64,000 nucleotides of DNA from the NCBI RefSeq assembly GCF_012927185.1, contig NZ_JABBGB010000003.1, positions 496,001 through 560,000 on the forward strand, in the 5' to 3' direction. Of the stretch, positions 1 through 8,457 are shown piece by piece. Every line of letters starts with the position of its first letter. Position 1 is the first letter of the stretch. The stretch comes from Pseudoflavitalea sp. G-6-1-2. Lineage in GTDB: Bacteria; Bacteroidota; Bacteroidia; Chitinophagales; Chitinophagaceae. The notes under the pieces are model-generated. The model was not told where the DNA came from, made no database searches, and saw only the letters and a list, made by a program, of their open reading frames with translations. Both the position numbers and the translations under genes were made by a program.

Positions 1-1591
1 CAGAGTAGTATCCACGATATTTAGCATTGGCGAGGCTTGCTTCGTTGCCATGGAAGGCGTAGAAGTTCCACGCATGGAATGCATATTGGGCGGTATCTCC
101 GGCAATGGCAGCCACATCGATCTTTATTTCATTGCTGTACGCTGCGGCATTGGTATTGTCGGAAGCTTTTCTTCTGAACCATTTTGCAGCATTCAGAATA
201 GGCGATTGATAGGTAGCTGCTGTTGCGGAAGGTATATTCTGCCAGCTTCCATTGGCAACAGAATCCTGCCACTGATAGGTGATGCTTGTAGGAGCGGCAC
301 CACCATAGGCGGATGTTTTGTTGGTGAACAAAGCAGGCATATCGTAATTGCAGAGAGACTGGCTGGCATCGATAGCGCCACCATTGAGGTCGGATACAGA
401 AAATTCTATTTCCTGATAGAACCTGCTGTCGCTTATTTGCCTGAATTCCACTTCTGAGTCGGGCCCCAAAAAGCCCAGTGAGACTGTGGTATTGCAACAG
501 TTTCCATCGGTAATGAAATTGCCGTTTACAAATATGCGTATCGGCATGGAAGTGCTTTTGAGTAGTATGGTATAATTCCCTGCCGGGAAACCTTTTCGTT
601 TAGACACGAATGTGAAGTTGGTGTGTGCCACTGTACAGCCACGATAGCCTGCGGCTGGTTCCGGCGTTCCAAAGACGTTGAAGTCGTCGGAGGTTTTTAT
701 GTTAAGGGCCGTTCTGGAATAGTATCCTCTGTAGGATGTTCCGTTGAGATCGATGGACTTGTTGTTGTACACATAGAAGTTCCATGCATCGAGTGGAAAA
801 ACAGCGGGATCGCCTGCCTGCACGAGATCCAATTTCACTTCGTTGCTGAGAGCTACGGTGTTGTCTAAAGTTGCCTGCCTTCTGAACCAGGTGGTCTGAG
901 AAAGCAGGGGTGGCTGATAACCTTCGCTGACGGCGCCTGCAATATCCTGCCAGGATACTCTGTCGGTTGTCTGCTGCCACTGATACACTACGCCGGGAGC
1001 GCCGGAAAATCCGGGTTCTTCACTCGATATTGCATTGGGCACGGTGGAGGCACAAATGATCTGATCGTCCTTGATCTTTCCACCTTCCGGAGCTCTGTCG
1101 ATACCCACCGCATCGATCTCATTCCAGCCGATAACAGCAGGCGAGTTGATGGCTATGCGGATCCTGCTTACCGGAAAAAGAGTGGTAGGGAAGATAACTG
1201 TCATTACTCTCGGACAGCCGGATACAGCAACTGCGGTTCTTGTGAAAACCTTTTCGTACAACTGTGTATTCGGATTTAAGACATACACAGTGTCTACCGC
1301 ACCAGGATTGAATATCTCATAAATGAATATCCGGTTGATAGGAGTTGGATTGCTGTATTCCAGTTCAAGAAATTCGCGCTGGCCATCAGCTGTCAGTGAA
1401 GCCCAGGCTTCTTTTATGGATGCACAGCTTTTTACGTTGGGGATACCTGTGGCCTGTTGTGCAGACCAGTCGGTACTGGTCCATTGGCTGCTGAAAGCCC
1501 TTACTCCGGATGCAAACTGCAACTGGGCTTTTGAAGTGAGTGACACAAAAAAGAGCATCACACTCCAGCAGAAAGTAAACACATACTTCAT
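1..1591 (-). CDS. Large secreted modular protein, discoidin-like plus repeated Ig-like/AWNFY modules (partial)
   Basis: This reading frame is open from an ATG at 1591 (minus strand) through the left edge, so at least 530 residues are visible and the C-terminus is missing. Residues 1-22 form a signal peptide ending TSKA-Q. Residues about 24-165 look like the discoidin-like domain that carries WSAQQATG near its start and GWNEIDAVG at its end. After it come two copies of a longer unit. Each unit has an Ig-like part (YQWQ, then W-Q-I, then WFRR.A, then SNE.K.D) followed by a module beginning AWNFY and containing YRGYYS. The second copy is cut by the window edge. Inference: an extracellular or cell-surface protein, possibly carbohydrate-binding and possibly exported by T9SS. 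The sorting domain, if any, would lie outside the window. Function unknown. Confidence 0.8.
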   Translation of the reverse strand, partial: MKYVFTFCWSVMLFFVSLTSKAQLQFASGVRAFSSQWTSTDWSAQQATGIPNVKSCASIKEAWASLTADGQREFLELEYSNPTPINRIFIYEIFNPGAVDTVYVLNPNTQLYEKVFTRTAVAVSGCPRVMTVIFPTTLFPVSRIRIAINSPAVIGWNEIDAVGIDRAPEGGKIKDDQIICASTVPNAISSEEPGFSGAPGVVYQWQQTTDRVSWQDIAGAVSEGYQPPLLSQTTWFRRQATLDNTVALSNEVKLDLVQAGDPAVFPLDAWNFYVYNNKSIDLNGTSYRGYYSRTALNIKTSDDFNVFGTPEPAAGYRGCTVAHTNFTFVSKRKGFPAGNYTILLKSTSMPIRIFVNGNFITDGNCCNTTVSLGFLGPDSEVEFRQISDSRFYQEIEFSVSDLNGGAIDASQSLCNYDMPALFTNKTSAYGGAAPTSITYQWQDSVANGSWQNIPSATAATYQSPILNAAKWFRRKASDNTNAAAYSNEIKIDVAAIAGDTAQYAFHAWNFYAFHGNEASLANAKYRGYYS

Positions 1592-1604
1592 AGCGAAAGA
1601 ATTA

Positions 1605-1628
1605 ATGATTGAAAGAATTTTCAATCAT
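1605..1628 (-). promoter_or_regulatory. Perfect 10-bp inverted repeat in the leader of the secreted modular protein
   Basis: ATGATTGAAA at 1605-1614 and TTTCAATCAT at 1619-1628 are perfect inverted copies separated by GAAT. The repeat lies directly downstream (minus strand) of a TACCTTTG box, so it overlaps the expected transcription start. It could be an operator or a 5' mRNA hairpin. Confidence 0.5.
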
Positions 1629-1636
1629 CAAAGGTA
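1629..1636 (-). promoter_or_regulatory. Promoter -7 box TACCTTTG for the modular protein
   Basis: The minus strand reads TACCTTTG, an exact match to the Bacteroidota -7 consensus TAnnTTTG, 37 nt upstream of the ATG at 1591. No clear TTG -33 element was seen. Confidence 0.5.
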
Positions 1637-1807
1637 GACAGGTACTCGCCTGAATATTGTGTAATGAAGGTCTGTAGCGGCTTTCGGCCGAATCAACTGT
1701 GTATTATTTTTGCCGGATTGCTGAATTCGGGCTGTGAACACCCCTATAATTTGTGAGCATTATCCATTGCAGTGCAGGTCGGTAAATCGTTGTGCTGAGA
1801 GGATGTT

Positions 1808-2170
1808 TTATGCAGCAGGGGTGAGCATAGTAACACAACATAACCATTTGCCATTTATCTGCACAAAAGTGCTGGCCGACCATTCGTATAAGCTGAATGG
1901 CTGTCCATCATAAGTGCCGGCGCTGGTTCCTTTGCTGATCACTACAGCAGTGCTGCCATGCAATATCACGTGGTACTCATCCGAATCCATTCTGTGATGG
2001 GTGAGTTTGCCGGATTCGATATCTGAAAGAAATGCCGCTTTGGTAGTGATGCCGTTGCTGCCGGCAATCACCCAGTCGTCTGTAATGAAAGTTGAAATGG
2101 CGGTGGCATCATTTTGAACGATGGATCGGTCCCATTGCATAAATGTTTCGATAACTGCTTGCTGGCTCAT
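1808..2170 (-). CDS. NTF2-like / SnoaL-like small protein (DUF4440 type)
   Basis: 120 residues from the ATG at 2170; an upstream in-frame ATG at 2239 would add 23 residues of low-complexity sequence. The pattern fits the NTF2-like alpha+beta cone fold of DUF4440/SnoaL-like proteins: an N-terminal helix (ETFMQWDRSIVQNDATAI), then FITDDWVIAGSNG, then strands HHRMDSDEYHVILHGSTAVV and a C-terminal NGKWLCCVTMLTPA. In such proteins the cone binds a small ligand or acts as an enzyme; nothing here fixes the substrate. No signal peptide, so probably cytoplasmic. It stands alone between divergent or unrelated neighbours. Confidence 0.75.
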   Translation of the reverse strand: MSQQAVIETFMQWDRSIVQNDATAISTFITDDWVIAGSNGITTKAAFLSDIESGKLTHHRMDSDEYHVILHGSTAVVISKGTSAGTYDGQPFSLYEWSASTFVQINGKWLCCVTMLTPAA

Positions 2171-2311
2171 AGTTTTATTTTTTTGCTGAGCGGGCAGGGG
2201 ATTGGTAAATATACGTTGTTCATCATCGCATATTTTCATGCGGTTACATAATACTAAACCGGTCTTGAAAAGCGTTTATAATGGTACAATAACCTGAACC
2301 AGTAATCAACT

Positions 2312-2485
2312 ATGAAAACCAATAGGACAAGCCTGTTCATTCTCGCCGTTGAAATTCTGCTGATTACAACGCTCCATCTGGCAAAAAACACTGCCGCCGA
2401 TCCGTCGCCTTCCATGGTAAAACAAAACTCGTACAAAGCCGTTCGCAGTTATAGTACCATCAGCCTCATTGGGTTAACGCGATAA
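2312..2485 (+). CDS. Possible 57-aa small membrane or exported protein
   Basis: An ATG at 2312 opens 57 codons ending in TAA at 2483-2485. The N-terminus (MKTNRTSLFILAVEILLITT) has a basic start followed by a hydrophobic stretch, as in a signal peptide or membrane anchor. The rest is short and polar (KQNSYKAVRSYSTISLIGLTR). No family is recognised. Codon composition looks coding-like, but the ORF is short and no good promoter or ribosome site could be assigned, so it may be spurious. Confidence 0.4.
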   Translation: MKTNRTSLFILAVEILLITTLHLAKNTAADPSPSMVKQNSYKAVRSYSTISLIGLTR

Positions 2486-2556
2486 TTCCAAGCGTCATTT
2501 CTCCCCATCTTTTCCCCCTGCTGCCAACGGAATTTTTTCCGCTTGGAGATTTAATG

Positions 2557-2564
2557 TAGCTTTG
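2557..2564 (+). promoter_or_regulatory. Promoter -7 box TAGCTTTG for pyrG
   Basis: TAGCTTTG matches TAnnTTTG. It would give a leader of about 190 nt before pyrG at 2759. The -33 region is T-rich (TTTTTT near 2533) without a clean TTG. Confidence 0.45.
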
Positions 2565-2758
2565 CATGACCTCCCGGAATTATTCTTCTTTTGATTTTCC
2601 GTTGGTCAAATGGGAAATGGACTAGTCAATCAAGCAAAAAGTATAAACCAATAATGCGGACGTCGGATTCGATGTGGCGGAATTTATTTTTTGTACCTGT
2701 CCTAATCAGCCAGTTTTCCAAAACAACAGACGAATTTGTAAACAGATAACCATAGAAT

Positions 2759-4414
2759 ATGGCCAAGTATATATTTGTTACCGGAGGGGTAACTTCTTCA
2801 TTAGGTAAAGGGATTATTGCAGCATCGCTGGCAAAATTGCTTCAGGCAAGAGGCCTGCGTGTAACCATTCAGAAATTCGATCCCTATATCAACGTGGATC
2901 CTGGAACGCTGAATCCGTATGAGCACGGTGAGTGTTATGTAACTGAAGACGGTGCTGAAACCGATCTCGACCTCGGACACTACGAGCGCTTCCTCAACAT
3001 CTTTACCACTCAGGCCAACAACGTTACTACCGGCCGCATCTATCAGACAGTTATCAACAAAGAAAGGGAAGGAGCCTACCTCGGTAAAACCGTTCAGGTT
3101 ATTCCTCATATCACAGACGAGATCAAACGCAGGATGCTGCTGCTCGGTCAGAGCAAAGAATATGATGTGATCATCACCGAGCTCGGCGGAACGGTGGGCG
3201 ATATCGAGAGCCTTCCGTTTATCGAGGCGCTGCGTCAGCTGCAGTGGGAGCTTCCCGAAGAAGATACTGTGGTGGTGCACCTCACACTTATTCCTTACCT
3301 CAAAGCTGCGAAGGAACTGAAAACAAAACCAACCCAGCACAGCGTTAAAATGCTGAGCCAGGAAGGTGTTCACCCCGATATCATCGTTTGCAGAACAGAG
3401 AAACCACTTTCTCCTGAACTGCGCCGCAAAATTGCCCAGTTCTGTAATGTGAAGCCCGATGCAGTGATCGAAGCTGCCGATGCGCCTACGATCTACGAAG
3501 TGCCACTGGCCATGATGCGCGAAAAACTCGATGTGATCTGTATGAAGAAACTTCAGCTCACCGAAGCGAAGACCAAAGAACCAGATCTCAACCGCTGGAA
3601 AGAATTCCTCGACAAACTGAAATACCCCAAGAGCCAGGTTACCATTGGCCTCATTGGAAAATATATCGAGCTGCAGGATGCTTACAAATCCATCCTCGAA
3701 GCTTTTGTACATGCAGGCGCCATCAACGAATGCAAAGTGCAGGTAGTGAATGTGCACAGTGAGTTTATCACAGACGATAACGTTGCCGAGAAACTCGCCA
3801 ACCTCGACGGTTTGCTGGTTGCTCCCGGTTTCGGACATCGTGGCGTGGAAGGAAAGATCACTGCCGTGAAATACGCGCGTGAGAACAATCTTCCGTTCTT
3901 CGGTATCTGTTTGGGTATGCAGATGAGCGTGATCGAATTTGCACGCGACATACTCAACCTCAAAGAAGCACACTCTACAGAAATGAATGCTGCCACTCCC
4001 GATCCGGTGATAGACCTGATGGAAGAGCAGAAGAATGTAACTGCCAAAGGCGGTACCATGCGTCTCGGAGCTTACGACTGTGAGATCAAAGAAGGCACCC
4101 TCGCTTACAGGATCTATGGCAAAACCATGATCAGCGAGCGCCACCGTCACCGCTGGGAGTTCAACAACAAATACCTCACTCAGTTTGAAGCTGCCGGAAT
4201 GGTGGCCAGCGGTAAAAACCCTGCGAGCGGACTGGTAGAGATCGTAGAACTTCCCAAACATCCTTACTTCATCGGCGTGCAATACCACCCTGAGCTGAAA
4301 AGCACGGTGGAAAACCCGCATCCGCTGTTTGTAAGCTTCATCGCAGCTGCCAAAGAATACACCGAAAAGAAGAATGCGGTTAAGAACCCTCAGATGCAGG
4401 GTGAAATGATCTAA
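2759..4414 (+). CDS. pyrG: CTP synthase (glutamine-hydrolysing)
   Basis: 551 residues, full length for the family. It makes CTP from UTP, ATP and glutamine, the last step of cytosine nucleotide synthesis, in the cytoplasm. The N-terminal amidoligase domain starts with the P-loop-like [10 protein letters not shown] (residues 9-18) and contains [12 protein letters not shown] and [20 protein letters not shown]. The C-terminal class I glutamine amidotransferase domain has the nucleophile Cys384 in GICLGMQ and His510/Glu512 in YHPEL. The C-terminal tail is rich in Lys and Asn. It lies 98 bp upstream of yidC, a neighbour arrangement familiar in Bacteroidota. Start chosen at the ATG that begins [10 protein letters not shown], the invariant N-terminus. 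Confidence 0.98.
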   Translation: MAKYIFVTGGVTSSLGKGIIAASLAKLLQARGLRVTIQKFDPYINVDPGTLNPYEHGECYVTEDGAETDLDLGHYERFLNIFTTQANNVTTGRIYQTVINKEREGAYLGKTVQVIPHITDEIKRRMLLLGQSKEYDVIITELGGTVGDIESLPFIEALRQLQWELPEEDTVVVHLTLIPYLKAAKELKTKPTQHSVKMLSQEGVHPDIIVCRTEKPLSPELRRKIAQFCNVKPDAVIEAADAPTIYEVPLAMMREKLDVICMKKLQLTEAKTKEPDLNRWKEFLDKLKYPKSQVTIGLIGKYIELQDAYKSILEAFVHAGAINECKVQVVNVHSEFITDDNVAEKLANLDGLLVAPGFGHRGVEGKITAVKYARENNLPFFGICLGMQMSVIEFARDILNLKEAHSTEMNAATPDPVIDLMEEQKNVTAKGGTMRLGAYDCEIKEGTLAYRIYGKTMISERHRHRWEFNNKYLTQFEAAGMVASGKNPASGLVEIVELPKHPYFIGVQYHPELKSTVENPHPLFVSFIAAAKEYTEKKNAVKNPQMQGEMI

Positions 4415-4431
4415 TCTAACATACTGGTTCT

Positions 4432-4468
4432 CCGGCAGTTGGCGCTTCACCGAAAAGCTGACTGCCGG
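4432..4468 (+). terminator. Stem-loop after pyrG (weak terminator candidate)
   Basis: CCGGCAGT (4432-4439) and ACTGCCGG (4461-4468) are perfect inverted arms with a 21-nt loop, 18 nt after the pyrG stop. There is no T-run, so termination is uncertain. Confidence 0.3.
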
Positions 4469-4482
4469 GAGGCCAAAACCCC

Positions 4483-4490
4483 TATCTTTG
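4483..4490 (+). promoter_or_regulatory. Promoter -7 box TATCTTTG for yidC
   Basis: TATCTTTG is an exact TAnnTTTG match 22 bp before the yidC start, giving a leader of about 16 nt. Confidence 0.55.
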
Positions 4491-4512
4491 CTCCCTCAAA
4501 ATTGATAGTATA

Positions 4513-6327
4513 ATGAATATGGACCGCAATACGGTGATTGGCTTTGTGTTATTAGCCGTATTATTATTTGTGTACCTGTTTACTTCCACCAAAAATTCAC
4601 AGCAGGCGCAACTCGCCAAACAGCGTTTTGAAGACTCTGTTGCGCTGGTGAAATTCAAAGCTGATTCCATTGCTGCGCTGAAAGACGCTGCAACTAAAAC
4701 AGCTGCATACGACTCAACCGTTCAAACTCCTCAGACCGAGGCGCTGACCGTTGTTGAGAACGAAGTACTCAAAATCACTTTCACCAACAAAGGTGGAAGA
4801 CCCGCAAAAGTTGAACTCAAAAATTACAAATCTTACGACAGCTCACTCGTTGTGCTCAACGGCAGTAGCTTCGATAAGATCTCATATGGTGTGAATGTGG
4901 CGCCCAATCAGGCATCACAAACTGCCGAACTGTATTTCTCTGCAGGCACTGTAGCTAAAAACGCAGACGGTTCACAGACCGTTGCTTTTACGTTACCAAC
5001 CGTTAACGGAACTGTTCAGCATACTTTCGTTGTGAAGCCCAACGCTTATATGATCGACTGGAACGTACAGCTGAACGGTGCAGACAAACTGCTTACTCAG
5101 AACACCATCAACCTCACCTGGCAGTCCAAGCCAATGCAGCATGAGAGTGATCTGAGATACGAGCGCCAGATGTCGAATATCTGTTTCTACGAAGACAACA
5201 GTTTCGACTACATCATGGCCAAAACAGAAAAGAAATTCGAGAAGCCAGTAGAGTGGGTGAGTGTTGCACAGCAATTCTTCAACATCACACTGGTGAGCAA
5301 GAACAAGTTCTCTGCCGGTGAGATCAACTGGTTCCGCACTACAACAGACGATACAAAAGAACTCGCTCAGGTAACAACTACGCTGCAAAGCAAACTGCCC
5401 ATTGGCGCAGTAGCTACATTGCCGATGCAGTTGTATTTCGGACCTACCGATTACAAAGTGCTGAAAGCGCAGGATGCTCCTGAGATGGATAAGATCGTGA
5501 ACCTGGGCCGCGATATGTATGCCTTCGTTCGTCCGATCAACAAATACATCATTATGCCGGTGTTCAACTTCTTCGGAAGTTTCCTCGGCAGCTTCGGTCT
5601 GGTGATTGCATTGCTGACGCTCTGTATTCGTCTGATCACTTCTCCGCTGGTGTACACCAGCTATCTGAGCGGCGCCAAAATGAAAGCATTGCGTCCTGAG
5701 ATCGAGAAGATGAAAGCACGTCTCGGTGGTGATCAGCAGGCAGTAGGCATGGAGCAGATGAAACTCTTCCGCGAAGCGGGTGTAAATCCGTTGGGAGGAT
5801 GTATCCCTGCACTGTTGCAGATCCCGATCTTCTTTGCATTGTATAGTTTCTTCAACTCCAACATCGCACTGCGCGGACAGGAGTTCCTCTGGGCCGATAA
5901 CCTCGCTTCTTACGATATACTGTTCCATTGGAAAACGTATATCTGGGGCGTAGGAACGCATATCAGTCTGTTCACCATCACAGCGGTGTTGACCAGCTTC
6001 CTGATCTCTATCTACAATATGAACATGACTCCGGATCAGGGCAACCCGATGCTGAAGTACATGCCGTATATCTTCCCGTTTGTGTTGTTCTTTGTGTTCA
6101 ACGGATTACCGGCGGCGTTAACATGGTACTACACCGTGTCTAACCTTATTACACTGGCATTGCAGTGGGTGATTCAGAACTACATCATCGATCACGACAA
6201 AATTCTGGCGAAGATCGAAGAGAACAGAAAGAAGCCTAAAACGCAAAGCAAATGGCAGGAGCGTCTGAGCCAGATGCAGGAACAACAGAAGAAAATGCAG
6301 GAAGAGAAAGCGAAACAAAGGAAATAA
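4513..6327 (+). CDS. yidC: Membrane protein insertase YidC
   Basis: 604 residues, the usual size for Bacteroidota YidC. It inserts and folds inner-membrane proteins, alone or with SecYEG. An N-terminal membrane anchor (about residues 7-24, TVIGFVLLAVLLFVYLF) is followed by a large periplasmic domain (about 60-330). The conserved C-terminal Oxa1-type core has several membrane segments starting near residue 350. It includes LITSPLVYTSYLSGAKMK, NPLGGCIPALLQIPIFFALY and GLPAALTWYYTVSNL. The cytoplasmic tail is rich in Lys, Gln and Glu, as expected for ribosome contact. ATG at 4513 was chosen; a second ATG two codons later is equally possible. A terminator follows at 6352. Confidence 0.97.
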   Translation: MNMDRNTVIGFVLLAVLLFVYLFTSTKNSQQAQLAKQRFEDSVALVKFKADSIAALKDAATKTAAYDSTVQTPQTEALTVVENEVLKITFTNKGGRPAKVELKNYKSYDSSLVVLNGSSFDKISYGVNVAPNQASQTAELYFSAGTVAKNADGSQTVAFTLPTVNGTVQHTFVVKPNAYMIDWNVQLNGADKLLTQNTINLTWQSKPMQHESDLRYERQMSNICFYEDNSFDYIMAKTEKKFEKPVEWVSVAQQFFNITLVSKNKFSAGEINWFRTTTDDTKELAQVTTTLQSKLPIGAVATLPMQLYFGPTDYKVLKAQDAPEMDKIVNLGRDMYAFVRPINKYIIMPVFNFFGSFLGSFGLVIALLTLCIRLITSPLVYTSYLSGAKMKALRPEIEKMKARLGGDQQAVGMEQMKLFREAGVNPLGGCIPALLQIPIFFALYSFFNSNIALRGQEFLWADNLASYDILFHWKTYIWGVGTHISLFTITAVLTSFLISIYNMNMTPDQGNPMLKYMPYIFPFVLFFVFNGLPAALTWYYTVSNLITLALQWVIQNYIIDHDKILAKIEENRKKPKTQSKWQERLSQMQEQQKKMQEEKAKQRK

Positions 6328-6351
6328 GTTTTAGAACAGAATATATTCCGG

Positions 6352-6380
6352 AAAGGTGTGCCATTTGGCGCACCTTTTTA
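6352..6380 (+). terminator. Rho-independent terminator after yidC
   Basis: AGGTGTGCC and GGCGCACCT form a 9-bp stem (one G-U pair) with an ATTT loop, followed by a T-run, 25 nt after the yidC stop. Confidence 0.8.
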
Positions 6381-6437
6381 CTTATTGCCTTTCCATCGAA
6401 TTGTATATTTTAGCAGAATAATGTCTGAACTAACCGC

Positions 6438-7031
6438 TTGACTCTTCCTTCTTCATATCAGCATGATCTTTATCTGCGGGTTGCTTCCGGAAATGAATGT
6501 GCATTCAGGGAGTTGTTTGAACTCTATGTGCCACGCCTGCAGGCAATGATCACCCGTATCACCGGTTCTGCAACTGTTGCAGATGATCTTGTTCAGGAAG
6601 CATTTCTGAAGATCTGGGTGGCGCGTGATCAGATGACCAACCTGCATAATCCTGGTGCATGGATCATGAAAATCGGATTTTATCAGGCATTGAATTTTCA
6701 ACGAAGGCAAAAACTGCATCAGCAGGTGATCCGTGAAGTGCATTACAATCACGAAGAGAAATTGCATGGCATAACAGGCAATGAAACCATCGATTTTCAG
6801 CAGTTGCTTCACCTTGTGAATAAGGCTGTACAAAGCCTGCCGGAGAAACAAAAGCAGATCTATCGCATGAGCCGCGAGCAGGGGCTCACTATTTCTGAGA
6901 TCGCTGCTGAAATGAACCTGGCTGTGAGTACCGTTAAGAACCTGCTGGTAATGGCATTGAAATCTATCAGGGAAACATTGCAGCAGTCTGGCCATTTGGG
7001 ATGGCTGATTGCCTTCTTCCACCTTCTCTAA
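6438..7031 (+). CDS. ECF RNA polymerase sigma factor, FecI-like (Sus locus 1)
   Basis: 197 residues. Sigma region 2 is seen around residues 22-90 (AFRELFELYVPRLQ, then DDLVQEAFLKIWVARDQM). Region 4 spans about 130-185 (SLPEKQKQIYRMSREQGLT, ISEIAAEMNLAVSTVKNLL). The only plausible start is the TTG at 6438: an in-frame TGA lies at 6426-6428, and the first in-frame ATG would remove much of region 2. The C-terminus ends in a hydrophobic stretch (LGWLIAFFHLL). By family knowledge it is held inactive by the downstream FecR-like anti-sigma and released when the SusC-type transporter binds its substrate, then transcribes the Sus locus. Confidence 0.92.
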   Translation: MTLPSSYQHDLYLRVASGNECAFRELFELYVPRLQAMITRITGSATVADDLVQEAFLKIWVARDQMTNLHNPGAWIMKIGFYQALNFQRRQKLHQQVIREVHYNHEEKLHGITGNETIDFQQLLHLVNKAVQSLPEKQKQIYRMSREQGLTISEIAAEMNLAVSTVKNLLVMALKSIRETLQQSGHLGWLIAFFHLL

Positions 7032-7133
7032 AAAAATCTTTCCTTTTTTCGGTACTGTTCCATCTCCCGTTTGTCTGGTAATAACAGACCGGAAGTTTTT
7101 CCGGCTACCGATCAATAACACCAAACCATTACT

Positions 7134-8351
7134 GTGGAGCTCAATACAAGACTGCATTATTTACTGGATCAGCTTTCATCGCAATCTGCCACCATCGCAG
7201 AGATGGACGAACTGAAGTTATTGCTTGAGCAGGATGATACTGATCAATCCATCGGATATGCAGAAGATCAGTTAGTGATGAATACCCCGTTCGACCCTGT
7301 GCCTTTCAACAGAGAGAAGTGGATGCAGGTAGCGGATATGATCATCAATGCAGACAAGGTTAGTGCAGTGAACAATGAACCAACGGTGCTGCAAACCCGG
7401 AAATTCTTCATCGGATGGCGAGGCATCCGCCGAATAGCAGCAGCTGCCATACTGCTTGCTGTCCTTTCAACTTTTTACTGGTTGATGAACCGGCATTCAG
7501 CCCGGCCAACAATTGTAAAAGTGTCTGCTGAGAATAAGGTGGAGCCGGGCAGAAGCGGCGCTAAGCTTACACTGGCCGACGGCAGCATTCTGGTACTGGA
7601 CAGTGCCGGGAACGGAGTGGTTGCACAACAAAAAGGAACAAGTGTACTGCTGCATAATGGCAGTTTACGATATGATGCTGCGCTGGCATCGCAGGCTGCA
7701 CTCAATACGCTCGAAACTCCCCGTGGCAGACAATTTCATGTGCAACTGCCCGATGGCACAAGAGTTTGGCTCAACTCAGGCAGTTCTATTACGTATCCCA
7801 CTTTCTTCACGGGCCCCGAACGACGCGTGAGCATGAAAGGTGAAGCCTATTTCGATGTAGCAAAGAATGCTGCCAAACCCTTTCGTGTATCAGTAACTGA
7901 CGAAGCCGAAGTGAATGTTTTGGGCACTCAATTCAATGTGAATGCCTACAAGGATGATGGAAGCATCAATACCACACTGATTGAAGGAGCAGTGGAGTTG
8001 CAGAAGATAACCGGTAAACCCGGAGAAAATTTTTCAAAACATGCGTTGAAACTGAAACCTGGGCAGCAGGCAAAGCTGACAGATGAATTGCAGCTGGTCA
8101 GCAATCCCGATATCAGTAAAGTACTTGCCTGGAAGAATGGACTCTTCAATTTTGAAGGTGCTACCCTTATCGAAGCTATGAAACAGCTGGAACGCTGGTA
8201 CGATATAGAAGTGATTTATCCTGCAAAGATCCCTGACTTTACCTTCTTCGGAGAATTGAGCCAATCTACCTCCATGGAAGGTATGATCCGCGCATTGGAA
8301 AAGTCAGGTCTTCATTTCAGAATGGATGGGAGAAAACTGATCATCGAATGA
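7134..8351 (+). CDS. FecR-family anti-sigma factor with DUF4974 domain
   Basis: 405 residues from a GTG at 7134. The cytoplasmic N-terminus (1-99) should bind the sigma factor. One membrane helix lies at about 101-118 (IAAAAILLAVLSTFYWLM). A periplasmic FecR domain spans about 140-300 and contains LETPRGRQFHVQLPDGTRVW and VSMKGEAYFDVAKN. A C-terminal DUF4974/secretin-like domain (about 325-405) starts at SKVLAWKNGLFNFEGATL. The GTG start gives the same N-terminal length as the FecR of Sus locus 2 (38558), which supports it. It lies 102 bp after the sigma gene. The periplasmic part is expected to contact the STN domain of the next gene's product. Confidence 0.93.
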   Translation: MELNTRLHYLLDQLSSQSATIAEMDELKLLLEQDDTDQSIGYAEDQLVMNTPFDPVPFNREKWMQVADMIINADKVSAVNNEPTVLQTRKFFIGWRGIRRIAAAAILLAVLSTFYWLMNRHSARPTIVKVSAENKVEPGRSGAKLTLADGSILVLDSAGNGVVAQQKGTSVLLHNGSLRYDAALASQAALNTLETPRGRQFHVQLPDGTRVWLNSGSSITYPTFFTGPERRVSMKGEAYFDVAKNAAKPFRVSVTDEAEVNVLGTQFNVNAYKDDGSINTTLIEGAVELQKITGKPGENFSKHALKLKPGQQAKLTDELQLVSNPDISKVLAWKNGLFNFEGATLIEAMKQLERWYDIEVIYPAKIPDFTFFGELSQSTSMEGMIRALEKSGLHFRMDGRKLIIE

Positions 8352-8367
8352 TCTGAGAAAACGATAT

Positions 8368-8401
8368 AAAAAAACCGGAAGTGATTGGAGCCACTGCCGG
8401 T
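8368..8401 (-). terminator. Antisense-oriented intrinsic terminator between FecR and SusC (locus 1)
   Basis: ACCGGAAGTG (8374-8383) and CACTGCCGGT (8392-8401) pair over 10 positions with one mismatch. On the plus strand the hairpin is preceded by seven A (8368-8374). On the minus strand it is therefore a hairpin followed directly by seven T. It would stop transcription coming leftward out of the SusC gene. Locus 2 has the same arrangement at 39783-39815. Confidence 0.6.
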
Positions 8402-8457
8402 AAGTTCAGTTACTGTAATATTTCGCTTAGAGAACGATTTACTAACAACCAAACCAA

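Noticed and set aside
2801-4450. 549-codon open frame on the minus strand opposite pyrG
   Set aside because: It mirrors the codon structure of pyrG, has no family motifs, and pyrG itself is certain.
4993-5961. 322-codon minus-strand frame opposite yidC
   Set aside because: Cys/His/Gln-rich shadow translation with no domain; yidC is certain.
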